11,670 bases of DNA from JBDNIO01 sp041688215 (GTDB taxonomy: Bacteria > Pseudomonadota > Gammaproteobacteria > Nevskiales > Salinisphaeraceae). The stretch covers positions 1 through 11,670 of the forward strand of contig JBDNIO010000189.1 in the NCBI GenBank assembly GCA_041688215.1, given 5' to 3'. How positions within the stretch are numbered: position 1 is the first letter of the stretch; each line of letters starts with the position of its first letter. The position numbers and the translations under genes were made by a program. This document shows, one piece after another, positions 6,263-11,670 of the stretch. The notes under the pieces are model-generated. The model worked only from the letters and a program-made list of their open reading frames with translations, made no database searches and had not been told where the DNA came from.

Positions 6263-7316
6263 TCAATTTTCCAGATTGTTGTGCGAATCGGCGTTATCCA
6301 GGGCCACACTGCGCTCGATTATGCCATTCTCCACCAACGCAAAAAGTGAGTCTTCGAAGGTCAGCATGCCTTGGCTCTGGGCAGTGTCGGCCATGGCTTC
6401 GCGCACGGCTTCGATGCGGCCTTTCAGGATCAGTTCGGCCACGTAGGGCGTGTTCAACAGCGGCTACGCGCATGCCGTCTTTGCCGCGCACCAGCCGCTG
6501 CGAAATAATCGCCTGAAGGTTCAGCGACAAATGCATATATAACTGCTCGCGCGCCTCTTGCGCATACATGCTGACGATACGTTGCAGGGTCTGGTAGGCG
6601 TTTGTAGAGTGCAAGGTTGAAATCGCAAGATGGCCGGTACCAGAAAGGTCCAGACAGGCATCAACAGTGTCGCGGTCGCGCACCTCGCCAATCAGTACCA
6701 CGTCCGGCGCCTCGCGCAAGACCGAGCGCAGGGCGTTGGCGTAAGAGCGGGTATCCGTGCCGATCTCGCGCTGATTAACTATGGACTTGCGGTGGCTGTG
6801 CATAAACTCCACCGGGTCTTCGATCGTCAGAATATGGCCGCTGGTATTTGCGTTGCGATGGTTGACCATCGCGGCCAGGGTGGTCGACTTGCCGGAGCCG
6901 GTGGCGCCCACGCACAGAATCAGGCCGCGTTTGCGCATGACCAGTTCGCTCAAAATCGGCGGCAGGCCCAGCTCCGCAAGCTCCGGCACCGGGCCGATAT
7001 TACGCAGCACCATAGCCACGCTGTTGCGCTGGCGGAAAACGTTGACCCGGAAACGCCCGATGTTTTTATAGCGGATGGCGAAGTCCACCTCGCGCAGGGA
7101 ACGAAAAGTAGTTTGCATCTCGGGCGTCATGATGCTGTCGGCCAGTGCGGCAATAGTCTCCTGGGCGAGCTTTTCCCCCGCATCACCGCCCACCGCATAG
7201 GTTTCCCCCTGGATGCGGAGCATCGCCGGGGCGTTGCTGGTGAAGTAAAGATCGGAAGCCTTCCTGTCGATGGCCAACTGCAGGTAAGGCCCAATGTCCA
7301 ACATTTTTTCGCTCAT
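6263..7316 (-). pseudogene. Third PilT/PilU-family ATPase (PilU-like), frameshifted near its 3' end
   Basis: The first ~288 codons encode a normal retraction ATPase: N-terminal PAS-like domain, Walker A GATGSGKST (137-145), Asp box ILTIEDPVEF (162-171), Walker B VVLIGEVRD with Glu211, His box GHLAISTLHS (228-237) and SLNLQAIISQRLV. After RVAAVE the frame turns into an unrelated tail ending at 6294. The expected continuation NTPYVAELILKGRIEAV and on to NADSHNNLEN is intact in another frame, ending at 6263. Against the two neighbouring paralogues, which have five residues between the AA and the (N/G)TP, about 11 bp are missing at 6453-6464. The Walker A (GATG) and His-box region resemble PilU more than PilT. 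Glu of the ETGH motif is replaced (SGTGHL, Gly226). Start context is weak. The gene was probably once the third gene of pilTU; a truncated 340-residue product remains possible. Confidence 0.85.
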
Positions 7317-7330
7317 ATATCTAACATTTT

Positions 7331-7532
7331 AGTAGTTTTAATGATGGTTCAGATATCAAATATAAAACGTGTCATCGTCGAAGGCACACAACAACCCACC
7401 CCTCCAATGATGAACACAGAGGCGCGCGGAGGCGCACAGAGGATTTTGCTTGTCCGAAATCTTTTCCTCTGTGCGCCTCTGCGCGCCTCTGTGGTAAAAG
7501 AAGATTGAAAAATATGTAGCGTGAGAATCACT
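7331..7532. mobile_element. MITE-like element, copy 2, between pilU and the third PilU-like gene
   Basis: A 202-bp non-coding element related to 3359-3733. The left end 7331-7354 (AGTAGTTTTAATGATGG...) matches the left end of copy 1 at 18 of 24 positions. The right end (complement starting AGTGATTCTCACGCT, up to 7532) matches the first 15 positions of the copy 1 right end well, but lacks the inner part, as if 26 bp had been lost between two AGCG repeats. The flanks AACATTTT (7323-7330) and AATATTTT (7533-7540) form a 7-of-8 target duplication. The shared core is GAAGGCACACAAC, a long hairpin, AAAAGAAGATT and AATATGTAGCG. Removing element and duplication leaves about 31 bp between the pilU stop and the next start codon. 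Confidence 0.78.
7415..7493. repeat. Long near-perfect hairpin in the core of element copy 2
   Basis: Two 29-base arms (7415-7443 and 7465-7493) are complementary at 28 positions, with one G-T pair, around a 21-base loop. The arms are built from short repeated units of the type CACAGAGGCGC / GCGCCTCTGTG. In RNA from either strand this would be a very stable stem. In copy 1 the equivalent arms (about 3442-3464 and 3488-3506) have decayed. It could block or attenuate transcription from pilU into the downstream genes, though no U-tract follows it. Confidence 0.85.
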
Positions 7533-7557
7533 AATATTTTTAGCGGTGGCCGAAGGA

Positions 7558-8733
7558 TTAACCCCGGAACAGCCCCTGACCTTCTTCGTGACCTTCTTTT
7601 TGCACTGTCATGCCTTTGACCACTTCGTCTTCATTCAGATCCTGTTTGCCGCGTTTGCTGTTGAGCTTGATCTGCAAGCGTATTTCGTTCTGTGAATCCG
7701 CGTTACGCAGGGCCTCGCTGTAGTCAATTACGTGGTCTTCATAGAGATCAAACAGGAACTGATCAAACGTGACCATGCCCTGCTCGGTGGAGCGCTTCAT
7801 GACTTCCTTTATCTCCCCCACCTCGCCGCGGAATATCAGATCGGAAATCAGAGGCGTATTCAGCATGATCTCCATTGCCGCCACGCGCCCGCCGGATTCG
7901 CGTCGTATCAGGCGCTGGGAAACAATCGCGCGCAGATTCAGCGACAAATCCATCAGTACCTGTTCGCGTTTATCCTCGGGGAAAAAGTTGATGATGCGGT
8001 CCAGCGCCTGATTGGCGCTGTTGGCGTGCAGGGTGGTGAGCACCAGATGCCCGGTTTCGGCAAACTGCACGGCGTATTCCATGGTTTCGCGGGTACGCAC
8101 CTCGCCCACCAGAATCACATCCGGCGCCTGGCGCAGGGTGTTCTTCAGCGCGTTGTCCCAGGAATCGGTATCCACCCCCACTTCACGCTGGGTCACCACG
8201 CATTTGCCGTGCGGATGCACGTACTCGATGGGGTCTTCAATACTGATGATATGCCCGGCGGTATTTTGATTCCGGTGGCCGATCATGGCCGCCAGTGAGG
8301 TCGATTTGCCCGAACCGGTGGCGCCCACGAACAACACCAGACCGCGTTTGGACATGACCACATCCTGCAGGGTCTTGGGCAGGCCCAGTTCTTCAAACGT
8401 GGGGATCTCGGTATTTATAGTGCGCAACACCGCGCCCGCACGCCCCTGCTGAACGAACGCGGAAACACGAAAGCGCCCGATCTGGGGCGGATTTATGGCG
8501 AACTGGCATTCCTTGGTGGCATCAAATTCCTTGGCCTGACGGTCGTTCATGATGGCCCGCACAATGAGCGCGACGTCTTCATGCGACAGCTTCTTCTCCA
8601 TGGCCGGATTGATGTGCCCATCCACCTTGATGGCCGGCGGAAAGTCTGCGGTAAGAAACAGGTCAGACCCGTTTTTGGCCTTCATCGCCTTGAGCAATTC
8701 GGTAACCAGTTTCGTTGCTTGGTCGCGTTGCAT
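7558..8733 (-). CDS. pilU: PilU, type IVa pilus retraction ATPase subunit
   Basis: A 391-residue hexameric secretion-type ATPase. Motifs are Walker A GATGSGKS (137-144), Asp box HIISIEDPIEYVH (161-173), Walker B VILVGEVR with Glu211, and the His box AETGHLVLTTLHA (225-237). The stretch NQALDRIINFFPEDKREQ and a longer, charged C-terminus after NADSQNEIRLQIKL are PilU features that PilT lacks. PilU works at the inner membrane with PilT to pull the pilus back and depends on PilT in studied species. A strong ribosome binding site AGGAGAG lies at 8738-8744, a few bases before the ATG. The gene begins 15 bp after the pilT stop, so the two are co-transcribed. The C-terminal tail (EDEVVKGMTVQKEGHEEGQGLF) is polar and likely disordered. 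Confidence 0.96.
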   Translation of the reverse strand: MQRDQATKLVTELLKAMKAKNGSDLFLTADFPPAIKVDGHINPAMEKKLSHEDVALIVRAIMNDRQAKEFDATKECQFAINPPQIGRFRVSAFVQQGRAGAVLRTINTEIPTFEELGLPKTLQDVVMSKRGLVLFVGATGSGKSTSLAAMIGHRNQNTAGHIISIEDPIEYVHPHGKCVVTQREVGVDTDSWDNALKNTLRQAPDVILVGEVRTRETMEYAVQFAETGHLVLTTLHANSANQALDRIINFFPEDKREQVLMDLSLNLRAIVSQRLIRRESGGRVAAMEIMLNTPLISDLIFRGEVGEIKEVMKRSTEQGMVTFDQFLFDLYEDHVIDYSEALRNADSQNEIRLQIKLNSKRGKQDLNEDEVVKGMTVQKEGHEEGQGLFRG

Positions 8734-8748
8734 GGTTCTCTCCTGCGC

Positions 8749-9783
8749 TTAAAACGCTTCCTTGTTCTGGGCGTGGCGGCGCGCGTCTTCACGGCTCACT
8801 GTGCCCTTGCGCACCAGCTCCAGCAGACACTGGTCCAGCGTCTGCATGCCCACGGACTGGCCGGTCTGAATCGCGGAATACATCTGCGCGACTTTGTTTT
8901 CACGAATCAGGTTACGGATCGCAGGTGTGCCGATCATGATTTCATGCGCGGCTATACGGCCACCCCCCTTCTTTTTCAACAGCGTTTGCGCAATAACAGC
9001 GCGCAGTGATTCAGACAGCATGGCGCGGATCATGTCTTTTTCGGCCGCCGGAAATACATCAATAATACGGTCGATGGTTTTCGCAGCCGACGAGGTATGT
9101 AGCGTGCCGAATACCAGATGCCCGGTTTCGGCCGCGGTCAACGCCAGCCGGATGGTTTCCAGATCGCGCAATTCGCCGACCAGAATCGTGTCCGGATCTT
9201 CACGCAGCGCCGAGCGCAGGGCTTCGTTAAAGCCTAGCGTGTCGCGGTGCACTTCGCGCTGGTTGATCAGCGATTTCTTGGATTCGTGCACAAACTCCAC
9301 CGGGTCTTCAATGGTAAGAATATGCCCCAGGTCGGTTTCGTTCTTGTGATTAACCATGGCCGCAAGCGTGGTCGACTTGCCCGAGCCAGTGGGCCCGGTA
9401 ACCAGCACGATGCCACGTGGCAGGTCGGCAATGTCCTTGAATATGGCTGGCGCCTTCAAATGCTCCAAGCTCAGAACCTCGGAAGGAATGGTGCGAAACA
9501 CCGCCGCCGCGCCTCGGCCCTGGTTGAATGCGTTAACGCGAAAACGCGCCAGGTTGGGTATTTCAAACGAAAAGTCCGTTTCCAGAAACTCCTCATAGGT
9601 CTTGCGCTGCTTGTCGTTCATGATGTCATAAATCAGGTCATAGACCTCTTTATGTTCCATCACCGGCAGGTTGATGCGGCGCATGTCGCCGTCCACGCGA
9701 ATCATCGGTGGCAAACCGGCTGACAAATGCAGATCGGACGCGTCCTGCTTGACGCTAAACGCAAGTAGCTGGGCAATGTCCAT
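8749..9783 (-). CDS. pilT: PilT, type IVa pilus retraction ATPase
   Basis: A 344-residue protein of the length of P. aeruginosa PilT. The N-terminal PAS-like domain begins MDIAQLLAFSVKQDASDLHLS. Walker A is GPTGSGKST (130-138), the Asp box HILTIEDPVEFVH (154-166), Walker B TILVGELRD with Glu204 as the catalytic glutamate, and the His box AETGHLVFGTLHT (218-230). The PilT-specific AIRNLIRE motif is intact at 288-295; in Aquifex and Pseudomonas PilT it is required for retraction. The ribosome binding site AGGGAG precedes the ATG by four bases. It is the first gene of the minus-strand series and divergent from yggS, as in Pseudomonas. Confidence 0.97.
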   Translation of the reverse strand: MDIAQLLAFSVKQDASDLHLSAGLPPMIRVDGDMRRINLPVMEHKEVYDLIYDIMNDKQRKTYEEFLETDFSFEIPNLARFRVNAFNQGRGAAAVFRTIPSEVLSLEHLKAPAIFKDIADLPRGIVLVTGPTGSGKSTTLAAMVNHKNETDLGHILTIEDPVEFVHESKKSLINQREVHRDTLGFNEALRSALREDPDTILVGELRDLETIRLALTAAETGHLVFGTLHTSSAAKTIDRIIDVFPAAEKDMIRAMLSESLRAVIAQTLLKKKGGGRIAAHEIMIGTPAIRNLIRENKVAQMYSAIQTGQSVGMQTLDQCLLELVRKGTVSREDARRHAQNKEAF

Positions 9784-9847
9784 GGGGCTCCCTTGATTTT
9801 TATTGCTAAACTAGCCGGATTCGTTTGCCCCGGCAACCAGATTTATT
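9784..9847. promoter_or_regulatory. Divergent pilT / yggS intergenic region
   Basis: These 64 bases must hold at least the pilT promoter unless transcription comes from farther away. On the minus strand a weak sigma70-like pair can be drawn: TTGCCG and TAGTTT separated by 17 bases, ending about 25 bases before the pilT ATG. The match is poor (4 of 6 and 3 of 6). For yggS I see no clear promoter and no Shine-Dalgarno sequence before its ATG. The palindrome TTGCCCCGGCAA near 9825-9836 is a possible protein-binding site. Confidence 0.35.
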
Positions 9848-10543
9848 ATGACCAGTGAAGTGGCACCCAATTTAGCACGGCTGCGCCACCGAATCGCCGA
9901 CGCTGCGCAAGCCGCGAACCGCCCTGCCGACGACATTACCCTGGTGGCGGTCAGCAAAACCCAACCTCTGGAAAAAATTCGCGAGGCCGCAGCCGCCGGA
10001 CAAACCCATTTTGGCGAAAACTACCTGCAGGAAGCGCTGGATAAAATCCAGGCTTTGGACGAACACAACCTCACCTGGCACTTTATCGGCCCACTACAAT
10101 CCAATAAAACCCGCGACATCGCGGCGTATTTTGACTGGGTGCATTCGGTCGACCGGCTGAAAATCGCCCGGCGCCTGTCTGACCAGCGGCCGGATGATCT
10201 GCCGCCACTGAATCTGTGCCTGCAAGTCAATATCAGTAACGAACCCAGCAAGTCTGGCGTTTCGGTGCAGGCCTGCGCTGATCTGGCCACAGAAATAGCC
10301 AAGTTGCCCCGGCTACGGCTGCGCGGGTTGATGGCCATACCGGCGTGGTCCGAATCCGAAGCCGAGCAGCGCAAGCCCTTCGCACAATTACGCCAACTTC
10401 ATGCAGAGCTGTGCGCCAGTGGTCTGGAGTTGGATACACTGTCCATGGGCATGAGTGACGATCTTGAAGCCGCTATTCTTGAAGGCGCAAGCATCATACG
10501 CATCGGCACCGCAATATTCGGTTCACGCACAGAGACACAGTAA
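9848..10543 (+). CDS. yggS: YggS family pyridoxal phosphate-binding protein (PLP homeostasis)
   Basis: A 231-residue protein of the YggS/PROSC (PLPBP) family, a single-domain TIM-barrel related to the N-terminal domain of alanine racemase. It binds pyridoxal phosphate and keeps free PLP and amino-acid pools in balance, with no known catalytic reaction. The PLP lysine is Lys37 in LVAVSKTQP. Other family motifs are THFGENYLQEA (53-63), WHFIGPLQSNK (77-87), LSMGMSDDLEAAI (198-210) and the phosphate-binding RIGTAIFG (218-225). The start agrees with family length although no ribosome binding site is evident. In Pseudomonas it is likewise divergent from pilT, but followed by proC; here rpiA follows with a 1-bp overlap of stop and start. 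Confidence 0.96.
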   Translation: MTSEVAPNLARLRHRIADAAQAANRPADDITLVAVSKTQPLEKIREAAAAGQTHFGENYLQEALDKIQALDEHNLTWHFIGPLQSNKTRDIAAYFDWVHSVDRLKIARRLSDQRPDDLPPLNLCLQVNISNEPSKSGVSVQACADLATEIAKLPRLRLRGLMAIPAWSESEAEQRKPFAQLRQLHAELCASGLELDTLSMGMSDDLEAAILEGASIIRIGTAIFGSRTETQ

Positions 10544-11205
10544 TGAATAACCAGGACGCACTGAAACGCCAGGCCGCCGAGGCCGCCTACGAATATGTAC
10601 AGGAGGGTCAATGGCTGGGCGTAGGTACCGGCTCCACGGTGAATCAGTTTATCGACGTACTGGCCGAGCGCCAACCGCGTCTCGAGGGTTGCGTTTCCAG
10701 TTCCGAGGCCACCACGCAAAAACTCAAGGCAGCGGGTTTTGCTGTGGAAGAGCTTAATCTGGCGGGCGACCTGCCCGTTTACATCGACGGCGCCGACGAG
10801 GCCAGTCCGCATTTAGCCCTGATCAAGGGCGGCGGTGGCGCGCTCACGCGTGAAAAGATTATCGCCGGCGCCAGCGCGCAATTTATTTGTATGGTGGATG
10901 CGTCCAAACAAGTCGACCTGTTGGGGCGCTTCCCGTTACCGGTTGAGGTCATCCCGATGGCGCGCAGTTTTGTGGCCCGGCAACTGGTCAAACTCGGCGG
11001 CGAACCCGAACTGCGAGAAGGTTTCACAACCGACAATGGCAACCCGATTCTGGATGTACACAACCTGGAAATCCTGAACCCGGTGGAGCTGGAACGTCAG
11101 ATCAACGCCATCCCCGGCGTCGTGACGGTCGGCCTTTTTGCACAGCGCCCAGCGGATGTGCTGATTGTAGCTGGCGATGGCGGCATCACGACGCTTAAAC
11201 GCTAG
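10543..11205 (+). CDS. rpiA: Ribose-5-phosphate isomerase A
   Basis: A 220-residue enzyme that interconverts ribose 5-phosphate and ribulose 5-phosphate in the non-oxidative pentose phosphate pathway. Motifs are GVGTGSTVNQFID (26-38), SSSEATTQKLKAAG (52-65), YIDGADE (80-86) with Asp82 and Asp85, Lys95 in IKGGGGALTREKI (94-106), and the catalytic base Glu104; these match E. coli Asp81, Asp84, Lys94 and Glu103 with an offset of one. FTTDNGNPILDV is at 161-172. Its ATG shares one base with the yggS stop, so translation is probably coupled. The length is close to the E. coli enzyme (219). Together with yggS it may form a two-gene operon. Confidence 0.97.
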   Translation: MNNQDALKRQAAEAAYEYVQEGQWLGVGTGSTVNQFIDVLAERQPRLEGCVSSSEATTQKLKAAGFAVEELNLAGDLPVYIDGADEASPHLALIKGGGGALTREKIIAGASAQFICMVDASKQVDLLGRFPLPVEVIPMARSFVARQLVKLGGEPELREGFTTDNGNPILDVHNLEILNPVELERQINAIPGVVTVGLFAQRPADVLIVAGDGGITTLKR

Positions 11206-11275
11206 GTTGCTTTAATCGCTTAGCCACCCTGAAGAACCAGGCCAGCCCCTGGCCGCCCGTTTGCGGGTGTGTCGG
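11206..11275. other. Convergent gap after rpiA with two small hairpins
   Basis: The gap separates rpiA (+) from a minus-strand gene fragment. It contains GGCCA-GCCCC-TGGCC (11240-11254) and, immediately after, CCCG-TTTG-CGGG (11256-11267). Either could contribute to termination in both directions, but stems are only 4-5 bp and no T-run follows, so a terminator call is weak. Confidence 0.3.
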
Positions 11276-11530
11276 TTACTGGGCCTGGTCTTCCTGCGGC
11301 AGCGGCTCCACAACAATGGAGCTCTCGAGTCTTTCTGGGGCGGGCTCCTGTTCTTCCCCGGGCGGCGGATAGTTGCCGGAGAGTAAGCGCGCTGGCTTAC
11401 CTACATTCAACACTTCCGAATACAAAACGTTCTGGTCGGTGGTGTAGCGCACCCGCAACCTTTGCGTCTCGTTACCTACCGAGGCTGCAATGGGATTGGT
11501 GGCGATTTCACTGATGCCAAGCGTACCCAC
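11276..11530 (-). pseudogene. Gene fragment of unknown function, 5' end cut off by an IS3-family element
   Basis: About 84 codons are open up to the exact edge of the insertion sequence at 11531. The first codon available as a start is a GTG at 11528-11530, which lies at the junction itself, so it is more likely the remaining 3' part of a longer gene than a complete gene. The sequence has a strand-like part (ETQRLRVRYTTDQNVLYSEVLNVGKPARLL) and then a Pro/Glu-rich tail (NYPPPGEEQEPAPERLES). I do not recognise the family. It converges on rpiA with a 70-bp gap. The frame continues upstream through the terminal repeat of the IS to the transposase stop codon, which is coincidental. Confidence 0.5.
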
Positions 11531-11670
11531 TGAATCCCCCCGGAAAACCCGGAGACCATTTAGTTTGAGTCAGGCCGCGATGGCCGACTCTGCGAATTGG
11601 CGATAATACTCGGCTTCTTTCTCCGCCGGAGGCACATCGCCGATAGACTCTAACAAGCGCCGGTGATTAA
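11531..11670 (-). mobile_element. End of an IS3-family insertion sequence (continues past the window)
   Basis: The element begins at a TG dinucleotide (TGAATCCCCCCGG...), with a GC-rich terminal repeat CCCCCCGGAAAACCCGGAG, followed 14 bp later by the complement of a transposase stop codon. IS3-family ends carry 5'-TG and this kind of repeat just outside the orfB stop. The base triplet CAC at 11528-11530 is the candidate short target duplication (3-4 bp is usual), but the other end is not in the window, so it cannot be confirmed. Confidence 0.75.
11570..11670 (-). CDS. IS3-family transposase OrfB, last 32 codons (partial)
   Basis: Reading leftward from the window edge gives NHRRLLESIGDVPPAEKEAEYYRQ and then FAESAIAA before a TGA at 11572-11570. 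The pattern 'N-R-R-L-L-E-x-I-G-x-(V/I)-P-P-A-E-x-E-x-x-Y-Y' is the familiar C-terminus of IS3-family DDE transposases, which cut and join the IS ends. The rest of the gene, including the catalytic residues, lies beyond the window, so whether it is active cannot be judged. Confidence 0.82.
   Translation of the reverse strand, partial: NHRRLLESIGDVPPAEKEAEYYRQFAESAIAA

Noticed and set aside
6450..6470. Programmed ribosomal frameshift in the third PilU-like gene
   Set aside because: No slippery heptamer or stop codon at the site, and about 11 bp are missing relative to both paralogues, so restoring the frame would still lose conserved residues.
6630..7508. A 292-codon open frame on the plus strand opposite the third PilU-like gene
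   Set aside because: It lies antisense to a gene with all retraction-ATPase motifs, has no recognisable domain, and runs on into the mobile element. Long antisense frames are expected in GC-rich coding DNA.
7732..9723. Several long plus-strand frames (7732-8298, 8581-9009, 9247-9723)
   Set aside because: They are complements of pilU and pilT with low-complexity His/Gln/Arg-rich translations and no start signals; mirror images of real genes.

Overview
The window looks like a chromosomal segment of a gammaproteobacterium that makes type IVa pili. The evidence is gene order and protein family rather than any single marker. A tonB-yqgE-ruvX-pyrR-pyrB block and a pilT-pilU pair divergent from yggS both belong to the neighbourhood known from Pseudomonas-type genomes. 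I cannot place it below class. No rRNA, tRNA or CRISPR was seen.

Layout. Positions 1-3166 (+) hold a tightly overlapping housekeeping run: the 3' part of a TonB-family gene, yqgE/algH, ruvX (yqgF), pyrR and pyrB. Positions 9783 down to about 3171 (-) hold one long co-directional series: pilT, pilU, a third PilU-like ATPase gene that is frameshifted, a RimB-like retropepsin-fold protease, rimK, an M14-family deacylase (AstE/ASPA-like), and a small lipoprotein whose 3' end meets pyrB. Divergent from pilT, yggS and rpiA (+) run to 11205. The right edge holds a gene fragment cut by an IS3-family element, of which only the terminal repeat and the last 32 transposase codons are inside the window.

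The most notable structure is a family of small non-coding mobile elements (MITE-like) sharing about 24-28 bp imperfect terminal inverted repeats beginning AGTGGTT and making 8-bp target duplications. One (7331-7532) sits between pilU and the third PilU-like gene. A second, related copy (3359-3733) sits between the M14 deacylase and the lipoprotein gene. Inside that copy is a third element (3525-3676) with the same kind of ends, a different core and a perfect 8-bp target duplication. Removing the elements restores short intergenic gaps (about 31 and 24 bp), so the minus strand was probably one compact operon that the insertions split.

Functionally, PilT and PilU drive pilus retraction. The RimB/RimK/M14 trio combines a peptide (glutamate) ligase with two hydrolases, suggesting a cycle of adding and trimming C-terminal or side-chain amino acids on a protein or small molecule. 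The pyrR-pyrB pair belongs to pyrimidine synthesis. YggS is a pyridoxal-phosphate homeostasis protein and RpiA a pentose-phosphate enzyme. The third PilU-like gene carries an inferred 11-bp deletion and looks like a decaying paralogue.
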